NCBI GenBank assembly: GCA_029213065.1
Contig: JARGPH010000004.1
Coordinates: forward strand, 163,257-227,256
Origin: Verrucomicrobiales bacterium
GTDB taxonomy: Bacteria; Verrucomicrobiota; Verrucomicrobiia; Verrucomicrobiales; DEV007
Direction of reading: 5' to 3'
Length of the DNA stretch: 64,000 nt
This document shows, piece after piece, positions 45,396 through 54,727 of this stretch. Made by a program: the position numbers and the translations under genes. The first letter of the stretch is position 1; each line of letters begins with the position of its first letter. The notes below the pieces were generated by a model. The model did no database searches and had not been told where the DNA came from. It saw nothing but the letters and a program-made list of their open reading frames with translations.

Positions 45396-46385
45396 ATGCC
45401 AGCTAAATCACATCGCCCGGAGATTTCCGTTGGTTTGTTCGTCCTTGTAGGATTTTTCCTCCTCGGATGGCTTCTCCTGCAGTTTGCAAAATCGGGGAGC
45501 GATCGTCGCGGCGGCTACCCCATCACGGTTGAGGTTCGCGACGCCTCCGGAATTCGGGACGGTGTTCCGGTGCGGCTTGGCGGGATTGATATCGGCACCG
45601 TTTCCGCACGGCCTCAGCTGAACAGCGAATCGACCGTGATCGAAGTCCCCCTGACCATTTATCCGGACATCAAGATTCCTGCGGGTTCTGCCGTCCAGAT
45701 CGCGACGAGCGGGCTCATGGGTGACAGTTTTGTCCGCATTCTGCCCCCGGCGGGTTCATCGGGTGAATTTATCGAAGAGGGCGCGCGGATCAGAGCCGCC
45801 GAAACAAAAACAATCAACGATCTCACCACCAACGCCGGCACCGCCATCGAGGAGGTCGAATCGACGATGACGGCGATCCGGGATTCGGTTCAGCATCTCA
45901 ATGAAATTTTCACGCGGATTGAAAAAGGAGTCCTCAACGAGACTAACATTAAAAATCTCAGTGAGCTCCTCGTCGAGATGCGCACGCTCTCGGATCAGCT
46001 CAAAACGGCAACTGAGGATGCAGGGCCACTTCTCAAAGACACCTCGAGAGCGATCAACTCCGTGAATGATGCTGCCGGAACCGCCAACAAGACCTTCGCG
46101 AAAATTGACGGCACGATGCAGGAGTTCAACAAGACGCTGGGAACGATCAACCCGGCGGTGACGGAATTTGATGAATCGCTCGGCGACCTGCGCGGGATGA
46201 TTGCCACGGTGAATGCGCTCGTGAAGGAAATTGATCAGGGGGATGGCCTCGCAGCGGCTTTAATCAATGACAGGAAACTCAAAGCGGATCTTGAAGAGTT
46301 TGTGACCAAATTGAACAAGAACGGAGTGCTTTTTTATCCCAAAGAAAATGGTATTCTTGAGCGAAACCGGCCAACACGGCCCTAG
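45396..46385 (+). CDS. MlaD-family (MCE domain) lipid-transport protein
   Basis: A 329-residue protein with one N-terminal membrane helix (VGLFVLVGFFLLGWLLLQFA) and an MCE domain at about 40-125: ITVEVRDASGIRDGVPVRLGGIDIGTVSA, IPAGSAVQIATSGLMGDSFVRI. A long helical, heptad-like region follows (about 145-300). MCE proteins bind lipids and bridge inner and outer membranes in Mla-type transport. No ABC permease or ATPase partner lies in the window. Confidence 0.87.
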   Translation: MPAKSHRPEISVGLFVLVGFFLLGWLLLQFAKSGSDRRGGYPITVEVRDASGIRDGVPVRLGGIDIGTVSARPQLNSESTVIEVPLTIYPDIKIPAGSAVQIATSGLMGDSFVRILPPAGSSGEFIEEGARIRAAETKTINDLTTNAGTAIEEVESTMTAIRDSVQHLNEIFTRIEKGVLNETNIKNLSELLVEMRTLSDQLKTATEDAGPLLKDTSRAINSVNDAAGTANKTFAKIDGTMQEFNKTLGTINPAVTEFDESLGDLRGMIATVNALVKEIDQGDGLAAALINDRKLKADLEEFVTKLNKNGVLFYPKENGILERNRPTRP

Positions 46386-46393
46386 CCATCTTT

Positions 46394-46894
46394 ATGTCCT
46401 TTTTGTTTCTGTTTAAGCGTTTTGAAATCTGGCTGCTGCTTGCTGTAGTTGTCGGACTTTTCTTCGTCGCTTTTTCACCGGAAGAGGTGGAAACGGAAGT
46501 CACTGAACGGACGGAAATCCTGGTGCTTTTAGAGAAGAAACTGGAAGTGGAACTACCCGGGAATAAAGGACCGGAGACCGTTGAACCGGAAGAAGAGCCT
46601 GCTTTCGCCGTTAAAGAGATCAAGGTGCGCCCCGATGGCGGCGGCAAGGTTGTCGAGGTGACTTTGTCAGGCCGTGCACACAACGGAGAGGAAACGCCCG
46701 TCAATGACGACACGCTCAAGGCAATGACCGCTGCCGGTGAGCCCGTGAGCCCATTCTTTGAACCGTTCCGTGAAACGCTCACTTTTTATCCCGACGAGGC
46801 ATCACTGATTACAACCCGCTGGTGGCTCGAAAAACCGACCGATGCAATTTGGCTGGAGTTTCAGGGGCAACGTGTCGAAGCTGTGCTTCCCTGA
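46394..46894 (+). CDS. Membrane-anchored hypothetical protein
   Basis: A 166-residue protein with a single N-terminal helix (FEIWLLLAVVVGLFFVAFSP), a Glu/Val-rich stalk and a beta-rich C-terminal domain (KEIKVRPDGGGKVVEVTLSGRAHNGEE, ETLTFYPDEASLITTRWWLEKPTDAIWLEF). No family recognised. It starts eight bases after mlaD and ends 15 bases before coaX, so it is probably part of one operon. Confidence 0.65.
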   Translation: MSFLFLFKRFEIWLLLAVVVGLFFVAFSPEEVETEVTERTEILVLLEKKLEVELPGNKGPETVEPEEEPAFAVKEIKVRPDGGGKVVEVTLSGRAHNGEETPVNDDTLKAMTAAGEPVSPFFEPFRETLTFYPDEASLITTRWWLEKPTDAIWLEFQGQRVEAVLP

Positions 46895-46909
46895 TTTTTT
46901 TCCTCGCCT

Positions 46910-47659
46910 ATGACCCAGGAGCGATCCCGTTTTTTACTCATCAACAACAATAACACGCGAACCAAGTTCGCGCTGGCGTCTGATGATGGGCTCGTCGCCC
47001 ACAAGTCGATTGCGACAGCTGACGTGAGCCGTGAGAGCGTCGCGTCTCTCCTCGACAACTGGGAATACGACGACGTCATTCTCGCTTCGGTGGTGCCTGC
47101 CAGCGTATCGGCTCTCAAAAAAGCGCACTCCGGAGAAAGATTCGTGGAAGTGTCTCACCGGATTCCTCTCGGAGTTGAAATCGATTTCCCCGATCCATCG
47201 GGGATCGGCGCGGACCGCCTTGGCAATGCCGCAGCGGTGGCCGGTCAATACCCGGGCGAATCCGTCATTGTCGTGGATTTTGGAACGGCGGTCACTTTTG
47301 ACATCGTGGACTCAAGACCGGCCTACATCGGCGGCGTGATCGCCCCGGGCCTCGATGCGATGCGACATTACCTTCACCAGCGCACCGCCCTCCTCCCCGA
47401 GATCGAAATCTCCCGTCCTGCCTCGGCAATCGGAAAATCGACCACTCACGCGATGCAATCGGGCGGCTTCCACGGGTATCGCGGTCTCGTGCGCGAAATC
47501 CTCCTTCAGATCGAAAAGGAAACACAATTCCCCTCGAAAGTGATTGCGACGGGCGGATATGCGAGTTTGATGGCAGAGGATTTCCCCGAGATCGAAAAAG
47601 TGTCTCCCTACCTGACGATGGAAGGGCTCCTTCGAATCGCACAGATCAATTTTTTATGA
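46910..47659 (+). CDS. coaX: Type III pantothenate kinase with altered phosphate loop
   Basis: Pantothenate phosphorylation, the first committed step of CoA synthesis. 249 residues with the CoaX pattern: GIGADRLGNAAAV (98-110), VVDFGTAVTFD (121-131, catalytic Asp123), GGVIAPGL, and VIATGGYASLM. The N-terminal phosphate loop, normally DxGNT, reads NNNNT here (12-16), so the conserved Asp is Asn and the Gly is Asn. Either the enzyme tolerates this or activity is changed. The gene overlaps the ROK kinase start (ATGA). Confidence 0.9.
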   Translation: MTQERSRFLLINNNNTRTKFALASDDGLVAHKSIATADVSRESVASLLDNWEYDDVILASVVPASVSALKKAHSGERFVEVSHRIPLGVEIDFPDPSGIGADRLGNAAAVAGQYPGESVIVVDFGTAVTFDIVDSRPAYIGGVIAPGLDAMRHYLHQRTALLPEIEISRPASAIGKSTTHAMQSGGFHGYRGLVREILLQIEKETQFPSKVIATGGYASLMAEDFPEIEKVSPYLTMEGLLRIAQINFL

Positions 47660-48591
47660 GCAAAACAACGCAGGCTATAGGGGTGGATTTCGGAGGGACT
47701 TCCGTAAAACTCGCCGTCGTCGAGGGTGCTGAACTGATTTCCGACCAACACCGTATTCCGACTCAGGATTTCAAGGATGCCGATTCGCTGATTGATCGCA
47801 TCGTTGCCGAGATCGACGTCTTGAGGTCCGCTTTTCCCGCTGTCAATGCGATCGGTTTCGGAGTCCCCGGGACCGTCGATTTTGCAGCAGGCGTGACCTA
47901 CAACCTCACGAACGTGCAGGGCTGGGCCGAGGTTTCGCTGCGCGATATCATGAAGGAGAAGACCGGTCTTCCGGTCGTCGTGGAAAATGACGCCAATTGC
48001 ATGTGTTTCGCGGAATGGCGATACGGCGCAGCGGAGGGATTTAACAACGTCATCTGTGTCACCCTCGGAACCGGCGTCGGCGGCGGATTGATTTTGAACG
48101 GAGACCTCTACCGTGGCAGCCAGTATGCCGCCGGTGAGATCGGGCAAATGAGCATCGATTATCAGGGGGTTCCCGGCCCTTACAACAACACAGGCGCTCT
48201 CGAACGCTACATCGGCAATCGCCAGATCACCGAGTGGGCCGCCCGTCTCTATGATGAAGCGGGAGTGGCAAAACCGGAAGATACCTCGCCGGAAAGCATG
48301 GCAAAGCTCGCTCAAAGCGGCGATCCGATCGCTGATCAACTTTGGAAAAATGTCGCAAGCTGCCTCGGCTCCTGCCTCATGAGCACGGTTTATCTGCTCA
48401 ATCCTGATGCCATCGTCATCGGTGGTGGCGTAAGCCACGCGGGCGACGTTCTCTTCAAACCGCTTCAGGATTATCTGGAAAACTCTCTCACAAGTGAGTG
48501 TTTTAAACACCTCGCGATCAAACACGCCCGTTTCGGTAATACGGCCGGCATCATTGGCAGTTCCGCACTCGCCGTTTCCATTTCCGAGTGA
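47656..48591 (+). CDS. ROK-family sugar kinase without the zinc motif
   Basis: A 311-residue protein with the ROK fold: GVDFGGTSVKLAVVEG (phosphate loop 1), GFGVPGTVDF, VENDANCMCFAEWRYG, VTLGTGVGGGLILNGDLYRG and VIGGGVSHAG. The usual CxCGxxGCxE zinc-binding motif is absent; the segment reads GVPGPYNNTGALERYIGN. It is probably a glucokinase or related hexose kinase, with substrate uncertain. The gene is coupled to coaX and followed by an O-antigen ligase gene after 16 bases. Confidence 0.88.
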   Translation: MSKTTQAIGVDFGGTSVKLAVVEGAELISDQHRIPTQDFKDADSLIDRIVAEIDVLRSAFPAVNAIGFGVPGTVDFAAGVTYNLTNVQGWAEVSLRDIMKEKTGLPVVVENDANCMCFAEWRYGAAEGFNNVICVTLGTGVGGGLILNGDLYRGSQYAAGEIGQMSIDYQGVPGPYNNTGALERYIGNRQITEWAARLYDEAGVAKPEDTSPESMAKLAQSGDPIADQLWKNVASCLGSCLMSTVYLLNPDAIVIGGGVSHAGDVLFKPLQDYLENSLTSECFKHLAIKHARFGNTAGIIGSSALAVSISE

Positions 48592-48607
48592 TAAAAATCA
48601 TCTCCCG

Positions 48608-49885
48608 ATGGCTTCTGAAAAATCACTCTCTCTGCTCCGCGCGAGTCTGATTTTTTTCCTCGCATCATTGTTGCTGGGTTCCGCGGCGATGTATGTGCAG
48701 TTCGTCATCGTGTCTGTGTTAGTGATCTGGTGCTTCAAGTGGAGCGGCCTGAAAGAATCGATCCCTGCGCTCATCAAACCCACTGGTCCCACCTGGGTGA
48801 TGTTGCTTCTTTTTGCGGGCATTTTTACGGCGACACTTCTCGCGAGCGATATTGTTTCGATCTCTCAGATGGGAGAATTAAAGTGGCTGATCTTCCCTCT
48901 CGTCTTTGCATTGGCATCGAGCACAATCTTGAAGAAGTCCGAATTGAAGGCGATTGAGAAAGTCGCCATCGTATTTTTGGTCCTTCTCTCGGTTTTTTCG
49001 GCGATCGACTCAGTCTATCAGGTGATAACCGGTAAAAGCATCGGTCGTCTCCTTCTGTTCGGCGCAGAACCCTTCGCACCCAATCGGGGTTCGGGCCTGT
49101 TGAAAAACCCGATCCCGTTCGCACATGTTGCAGGCTCGCTTTTCCAGATAGGAATCGCCGGAGCTATGATTTCTTTTTCAATCGGAAAGCAAAAACTGGC
49201 GGCGATTCTATCAGGGCTTTCCCTGATCTTTTTCCTCTGCGTTCTGAGCAGCCTGGCCCGGGGTGCATGGCTTGCCATTGCTCTCACTGCTTTATTTTCT
49301 CTGGTTGTGACTCCTCATCCTTTCAAGCGCGTCAACATGATTGGTTTGGGTGTGGCAGCGCTTATCGGAGGACTTACCCTGGCCTGCAATGACACTCTCT
49401 TCGAGCGATTTCGCTCCTCATTCGATCCGTCCGTGGAATCCAGTTCGATACGACTCCACCTCTGGGACGCGAACGTAAAAATGCTCGGCAACCATCCCTT
49501 CGGCATCGGATTCAACGCAAACGACATTCTCCTTCCTGAAAAACTCGCAGAACTGGGATACCCGGCACTTTCCTTCCAAACCCACCCGCACAATGAGTAT
49601 CTCGACTACGCAGTCGCCACCGGCTTTCCGGGGGTCCTACTCTACCTCGGGGTTACGATCTGGTTGCTGGTCCTTACCGTTAAATTGCTGCGCCGCGCGA
49701 ATCTGCAGGATGACCATTGGAATGTATTTCTTCTCACCGCCTCGGCGCTGGTTCAGTCGTTTCTCAACGCCTGCGCCCTGACCGACCAATTCTCCACACC
49801 CGGCCGCTTTCTGATCTGCCTCGCCTGGGCCATTCCGATTGCCATTGCGGCAAAGAATCGGGACTCCTCCGCAATCAGGAACTGA
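48608..49885 (+). CDS. O-antigen ligase (WaaL/Wzy_C) family membrane protein
   Basis: A polytopic protein of 425 residues from the ATG at 48608, with about 10-12 helices. The large loop in the second half carries RLHLWDANVKMLGNHPFGIGFNAND and FQTHPHNEYLDYAVATGFPGVLLYLG, the Wzy_C signature with the catalytic-region His in PHNEYL. Family members join glycan chains to lipid A core or polymerise O-units. No glycosyltransferases flank it, so the glycan is unknown. Confidence 0.85.
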   Translation: MASEKSLSLLRASLIFFLASLLLGSAAMYVQFVIVSVLVIWCFKWSGLKESIPALIKPTGPTWVMLLLFAGIFTATLLASDIVSISQMGELKWLIFPLVFALASSTILKKSELKAIEKVAIVFLVLLSVFSAIDSVYQVITGKSIGRLLLFGAEPFAPNRGSGLLKNPIPFAHVAGSLFQIGIAGAMISFSIGKQKLAAILSGLSLIFFLCVLSSLARGAWLAIALTALFSLVVTPHPFKRVNMIGLGVAALIGGLTLACNDTLFERFRSSFDPSVESSSIRLHLWDANVKMLGNHPFGIGFNANDILLPEKLAELGYPALSFQTHPHNEYLDYAVATGFPGVLLYLGVTIWLLVLTVKLLRRANLQDDHWNVFLLTASALVQSFLNACALTDQFSTPGRFLICLAWAIPIAIAAKNRDSSAIRN

Positions 49886-49901
49886 GGACCTCGCCCCGCG
49901 T

Positions 49902-51182
49902 TCACGCAAAGAGCCCTACCAGAGGCCTGCCCTTATCCGCGAGAGTGAATGGACGCATGCTCGGTGAGTAGAGCACCTGATCGAGCGGAAGCCCGAGGGC
50001 GTAACCGATCGTCGCGTTGAGGTCGGGAACCTTCACTGCGTTCTCAACGACCTTGGATCCACGCTCGTCGGTTTTTCCAAAAACCTGTCCGCCTTTGATG
50101 CCGCCGCCGGCGAGAAGGCAACTGAAGGCCTGCGGGTGGTGATCGCGTCCCTCGTTGGCATTGATCTCAGGGGTTCGTCCAAATTCGGTCGCGAGAACGA
50201 CGAGAGTGTCGTGCAACATTCCGCGTCGCTGCAAATCGATCAGCAAGGTGGAAAGCGCGGCATCGAGTTTCCCCGCCATGTCCGGGACGTTCACGAAATT
50301 CGAGTTGTGAGTGTCCCAGCTCCCGAAGGAAACTTCGACGTGATTCACCCCGTTCTCGGCAAGGCGACGAGCGAGGAGACAGCCCTGACCGAAAGCATTC
50401 CTACCATAGCGCTCTTTGAGGCCATCGGGTTCGCCAGCGAGATCAAACGCGGCAAGATCTTTGCTCCGCATCAGCTTGATCGCATCGTCATACATGTCGG
50501 TATAGGCACGCACGTTTTTCTGATCGTATTTCTCAACAAAGGGAGCATCGAGCTGCTCGGCAAGGTTCCGGTGAAAATTGAACCGTTCTTCATTCATCCC
50601 CGGCATCATTTTGCTGTTCTGCAGTCCGCCTTCGGGATCGCGCACAGCAAGAGGAGAGAGACTGCTTTCAAAAAAACCCGATCCCGGGTGCTTCGAGTCG
50701 TTCCCAATGAGCACGTTCCCGGGGAGCGCAGGATTGTTCCGACCGTTAAACTTCAACGCCCACGCGCCCATCGCGGGGTGACGAATCGAGCTGCGCATTT
50801 CGTAGCTCGTGTGCATGTAATAGTTACCCTGCTGATGCGCCCCCTGCGTTGAGGTCATCGAATTGATCACCGCAAGATGTTCCGCCTGACGGGCGAGCAA
50901 AGGGAGATTGTCCGAAAGCTTCATCTCATCGACCGGCGTGTTGATTTGCCCGGTCGCTCCCATCACTTCGTTTTTCCCCTTCGGGTCCAGCGTATCGAGG
51001 TGGGACATTCCTCCGGTCATGTAGAGATAAATGACACGTTTAGCAGTGGGAATCTGCTTCAGCGGGGAAGCTCCCACACCGGCAGCACGACCGAAATCAG
51101 GAAGGCCGGCCATGGCGCTCACTCCGAGAAATGACTTCGCGGCACGGGAAACAAAACGACGTCGGGAAAGTTCGGAGTTCAT
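49902..51182 (-). CDS. DUF1501 protein with twin-arginine signal
   Basis: A 426-residue exported protein. The N-terminus MNSELSRRRFVSRAAKSFLGVSAMAGL is a Tat signal (SRRRFV). DUF1501 motifs: VIYLYMTGGMSHLDTLDPK, LAVINSMTSTQGAHQQGNYYMHTSYE, HPAMGAWALK, VLATEFGRTPEINANEGRDHHPQAFSCLLAGGGIKGG. The fold is sulfatase/alkaline-phosphatase-like. Genes of this type pair with DUF1549/1553 genes in Planctomycetes and Verrucomicrobiota, as here; their substrates are thought to be complex polysaccharides, but this is unproven. Confidence 0.93.
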   Translation of the reverse strand: MNSELSRRRFVSRAAKSFLGVSAMAGLPDFGRAAGVGASPLKQIPTAKRVIYLYMTGGMSHLDTLDPKGKNEVMGATGQINTPVDEMKLSDNLPLLARQAEHLAVINSMTSTQGAHQQGNYYMHTSYEMRSSIRHPAMGAWALKFNGRNNPALPGNVLIGNDSKHPGSGFFESSLSPLAVRDPEGGLQNSKMMPGMNEERFNFHRNLAEQLDAPFVEKYDQKNVRAYTDMYDDAIKLMRSKDLAAFDLAGEPDGLKERYGRNAFGQGCLLARRLAENGVNHVEVSFGSWDTHNSNFVNVPDMAGKLDAALSTLLIDLQRRGMLHDTLVVLATEFGRTPEINANEGRDHHPQAFSCLLAGGGIKGGQVFGKTDERGSKVVENAVKVPDLNATIGYALGLPLDQVLYSPSMRPFTLADKGRPLVGLFA

Positions 51183-51275
51183 CGGTTGAAGAAGTAGAGT
51201 AGGAAAGAAGTAGAGCAGTAAAGAATTCAGGAGGGAGGACCTGACTTTACCGATACGGAGAGAAGACTTTTTGAT

Positions 51276-53531
51276 TTACTGCACGAAAAGGAATTGGCGT
51301 GTGTTCAGGAGCGTCCAGATGATTCCTTTGACGCTGCCCGATTCGGGATCGGATTCCCAGGCTTCACGGAAAATGCCACGTTCATGCGGGGTGGGTAAGC
51401 GGCTCAGCATCGAAAGGTAAATGGTGTCAAGGCGCTCCGGAAATGACTTCGAGCTGCCGATGTCGCGGGATAAAACCGAGTACTTGTTGGTGATCCCGGC
51501 GATGACCGGGCCGTTCAAAAGAGCTAGCGCCTGAGTCACAGAAGCCTGATCGCTGCTGTTTTCGATCAGCTCGCGATCACTCTGCCCGAACTCGCGCAGG
51601 AAGTGCCCCGGAGCGGTTGGAGAACTCAAATCCGAAGCCCGCTGCATGCGGCGCAATATCGTTTTCGAGAACGTTTTAAAAGCGCGCTTGTCATCTTTTG
51701 TCTTCACTTTCCAGTCAATCTCCTCACGGGCCTCTATCTCTTTCCGCTGCTCATTGAGCGCCTTCTGCTCGTCCTCAAACATGGCCGCGACGAGTTGATC
51801 GACAATCCCCGTTCCGCTGTCTTGACCGATGATGGCGTCCATTCCTTCAGCTGCGGTGGCATGATCCTTGAGAACGGCAACTGCGAGGTCATTGAGAAAT
51901 GACTCACTTTGTTCTCCCGAGGCGGCGACATCAAATTTTGGTTTCAAACCCGCGAGTCTTTCTTCGAGGCCTTCACGGAAAACTTTTTCCTCGATCAAAT
52001 ACCGAAGTCGTTGCCGAATCTCGCGGGCTGCGGCGGAGGCTTCACGAATTTTATCGGGATCCCCTTCGAGGCGTGCCTCCGTCACTTTGACGAGAGCCGC
52101 CTCAATCTCAGTGGAAAGCTCTTTCTGCACTTTTGAGATCTCGAGAATGTTCCGCATGAACTGATTGGAATTCTGAGTCTCGATCGATTCCGCAACGAGC
52201 TGCACCCCGGCGATGCGACGCTTCGCGAACAGCTCACGACCCCGATTTCTCTCATCGGGATTCTCAACCGTCAACGCCACCAGCGAATCCCAGATTTGCT
52301 CAGCACTGAGACGTCGCAGGATCGGTCCCGCAAAATAGTAGGGAGCACCGGGAACAGGTTCCTCAAGAGTCGACTCCCGCTGGTAGGCCTTAGTGCTGTA
52401 TATCACTTTCTGAAAAGCCTGAATATCGTAATCGAGGTCGATGAAGAGCTTCGTAAGATAGTCCATCAACTCCGGATTCGACGATTGTGTGTGATCTTTC
52501 AAATCATCAACCGGCTCAAAGACTCCGACCCCGAAAGCACGCTTCCACAGCCGGTTCGCCATCACCTTGGTAAAGGCTGGATTCTCAGGTGAGGTGAGCC
52601 ATTCCCCGAACGCCTCAATCGTGGAGGTGCTGCCGCTGATGACCGCCTCGTTGCCCATCAGGGTGGCGGGTTTCACGACCGCTTTCGGCTTCGCGTCATC
52701 GTATTGATAGTCGTGAGGGAGCCTTAGGCTGCGGTCGGTTTCGTAAACGCTACTGAACCGAATCGGTATCAAAATTTCGCTGGCTGCTTTTCTTAAATCA
52801 CTGGTTCGCTCCTTACTGAGCCCCTTCTTTTCCTGATACTTTTTCAACGCTTGTCGGGCAACCGGGTGATTGTTCGTAGTCAGCATCCCATAGGTGAATG
52901 CGGAAAGGTGGTAGTAATCCATCTGAGTCCACGCATCAAAGGGGTGATCGTGGCACTGAGCGCAAACGATCTGCGTTCCGAGGAAGAGTTGAGAAGTCAT
53001 CGCGAGGTTGTCGAGAGGCATCCCGTAATCCCTGAGGTAGTATCCAATCGCCGGATTCTCCCACGAGTTACCGCTCGCAGTGACAAGCTCGTATACGAGA
53101 TCGTCGTATCGCTTGTTCGATCGTATCGACTCCTTGAGCCACTGCTCATAAGCCATCCCCGAAGGATTACTCTGGCCACTACCTGAAATGGTGGTCCGGG
53201 CGCGAAGGAGATCCGCCCAGTAGTTGAACTGATGGGAAACGTACCCCTCGGATCCGATCAGTTTCCCGACGATTTCGGCGCGCTTTTCCGGATTCTCAGA
53301 TTCAACAAAATCGGTCACTTCGACCCGCGTCGGAATTCTACCAACGAGATCGAGGTAAACGCGTCTTACAAAAACCGAATCATCGGCGATTTTATTGGGC
53401 GCAAGCCCCTCCGCTTTCAACTTCTGATTGATCAGTTGATCGATTTTTGCCGACGGAGGCGTCTCTGCCCCTTCGGCAGACGAGGTTGCCACCAGTGCTG
53501 CGGCAAAAAGAACGGAAAGTAAGCTTCTCAT
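51276..53531 (-). CDS. DUF1549/DUF1553 exported protein
   Basis: A 751-residue protein with a signal peptide (MRSLLSVLFAAALVATSSAEGAE). DUF1549 covers about 30-240 (DSVFVRRVYLDLVGRIPTRVEV; NYWADLLRART; VCAQCHDHPFDAWTQMDYY, containing a CxxCH sequence). DUF1553 covers about 300-520 and 640-750 (FGEWLTSPENPAFTKVMANRLWKRAFGVG; FLREFGQSDRELIENSSDQASVTQALALLNG). The CxxCH suggests haem c attachment, though DUF1549 proteins are not proven cytochromes. It directly precedes the DUF1501 gene on the same strand; the pair is a hallmark of this phylum group. Confidence 0.92.
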   Translation of the reverse strand: MRSLLSVLFAAALVATSSAEGAETPPSAKIDQLINQKLKAEGLAPNKIADDSVFVRRVYLDLVGRIPTRVEVTDFVESENPEKRAEIVGKLIGSEGYVSHQFNYWADLLRARTTISGSGQSNPSGMAYEQWLKESIRSNKRYDDLVYELVTASGNSWENPAIGYYLRDYGMPLDNLAMTSQLFLGTQIVCAQCHDHPFDAWTQMDYYHLSAFTYGMLTTNNHPVARQALKKYQEKKGLSKERTSDLRKAASEILIPIRFSSVYETDRSLRLPHDYQYDDAKPKAVVKPATLMGNEAVISGSTSTIEAFGEWLTSPENPAFTKVMANRLWKRAFGVGVFEPVDDLKDHTQSSNPELMDYLTKLFIDLDYDIQAFQKVIYSTKAYQRESTLEEPVPGAPYYFAGPILRRLSAEQIWDSLVALTVENPDERNRGRELFAKRRIAGVQLVAESIETQNSNQFMRNILEISKVQKELSTEIEAALVKVTEARLEGDPDKIREASAAAREIRQRLRYLIEEKVFREGLEERLAGLKPKFDVAASGEQSESFLNDLAVAVLKDHATAAEGMDAIIGQDSGTGIVDQLVAAMFEDEQKALNEQRKEIEAREEIDWKVKTKDDKRAFKTFSKTILRRMQRASDLSSPTAPGHFLREFGQSDRELIENSSDQASVTQALALLNGPVIAGITNKYSVLSRDIGSSKSFPERLDTIYLSMLSRLPTPHERGIFREAWESDPESGSVKGIIWTLLNTRQFLFVQ

Positions 53532-53643
53532 TGGGAAAAATCGGAAAGGTCCTTACTCTTAAACGTTTTAAACAGACCGGGGTTTCGACGGAATTGCGCC
53601 ATCGAATCAAATTTTCAGAGGCAGCACTGGATCGGCCGGACCC

Positions 53644-54651
53644 TTACGCCAGCTCGGCAAAAATGAGACGTCCTGCGCTGGTCTGAACCGCACCGGCAAC
53701 AACCACTGCCTTCCGCTCCCCGATGTGAGGTTTGCCGTGATTCACAACAATCATGGTGCCATCGGGCAGATACCCAACCGCCTGATGCTCGTCTTTCCCC
53801 TCCTTAACGAGTTCGAGATCGAGTTCATCGCCGGGAGCGACGACAGGCTTCAACGCCATCGCCAGTTCATTCAAATTAAGCACTCCGATCCCTTTGAGAC
53901 GGGCCACTTTCCCCAGATTGGAATCATTCGTGATGATACGGGCACCGAGAATGTCGGCGAGCTGAATCATTTTATCATCAACGGAGAGTCCATCGCGGAA
54001 GGGCTCATCGTGAATCGTGACATCAAAGCCCTCGGTCGACTTCATCAAACTGAGCGAATCGAGCCCCCGCTTGCCGCGACTGCGTTTGATTTCATCATTG
54101 GCATCCGCCATTTTCTGGAGCTCTTCGAGAACGAATTTAGGGACAACGAGGGTTCCCCCCAGAAATCCTGCCGCACAAATTCCGGAAAGCCGACCATCGA
54201 TGATGATATTGGTATCGACCATCGTCGGAAGATCCTGCAACGCATCCTGACGAAAACGGACGTAGGGAATCAGCAGGGAAAATTCTTCACGCTTGCTGCG
54301 AAGCGCGAGCATGACGCCGATGAACCCGAAAGCGAGGAAGATCGCAAGATTGAATATATTTCCCGCCAGCTCAAAGCGATCGAGGCTCGCTTCAAAAAAG
54401 CCGATCCGGGTCACCAACCAGCCGCAGAGGAGGCCAATGAGAAGGCCGAAGGTTCCATGGGAAAACGACCGGATACTGAGCGGGCGCAGGATAATGTCCA
54501 ACACGATAATAATCGAAGCGAAACCAATCCCCAGCATGGCCCCAAACCACCAGATGTGGCTCGCAACCCCGGTGGCGACGGTAGCGCCAACAAATCCTGA
54601 CAGAAGCAGGAAAAACATGCGCACGACATTGAGTAAGGCACCGGAATTCAT
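53644..54651 (-). CDS. PIN/TRAM-domain membrane protein (YacL-like)
   Basis: A protein of 335 residues from the ATG at 54651. Four membrane helices lie in the first 120 residues. A PIN nuclease-like domain follows (TMVDTNIIIDGRLSGIC, GKRGLDSLSLM, SVDDKMIQLADILGARIITNDSNLGKVA, with the acidic set), then a TRAM RNA-binding domain (VAPGDELDLELVKEGKDEHQAVGYLPDGTMIVVNHG). This layout equals YacL-type proteins of Gram-positive bacteria, whose RNA target is not known. Confidence 0.9.
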   Translation of the reverse strand: MNSGALLNVVRMFFLLLSGFVGATVATGVASHIWWFGAMLGIGFASIIIVLDIILRPLSIRSFSHGTFGLLIGLLCGWLVTRIGFFEASLDRFELAGNIFNLAIFLAFGFIGVMLALRSKREEFSLLIPYVRFRQDALQDLPTMVDTNIIIDGRLSGICAAGFLGGTLVVPKFVLEELQKMADANDEIKRSRGKRGLDSLSLMKSTEGFDVTIHDEPFRDGLSVDDKMIQLADILGARIITNDSNLGKVARLKGIGVLNLNELAMALKPVVAPGDELDLELVKEGKDEHQAVGYLPDGTMIVVNHGKPHIGERKAVVVAGAVQTSAGRLIFAELA

Positions 54652-54727
54652 CAAAGTGTAGTTATCTCGGGGCCATTATACCCAAAATAGCACATTTTGC
54701 GATCAGTCGTTTACACACCTCTCCGCA

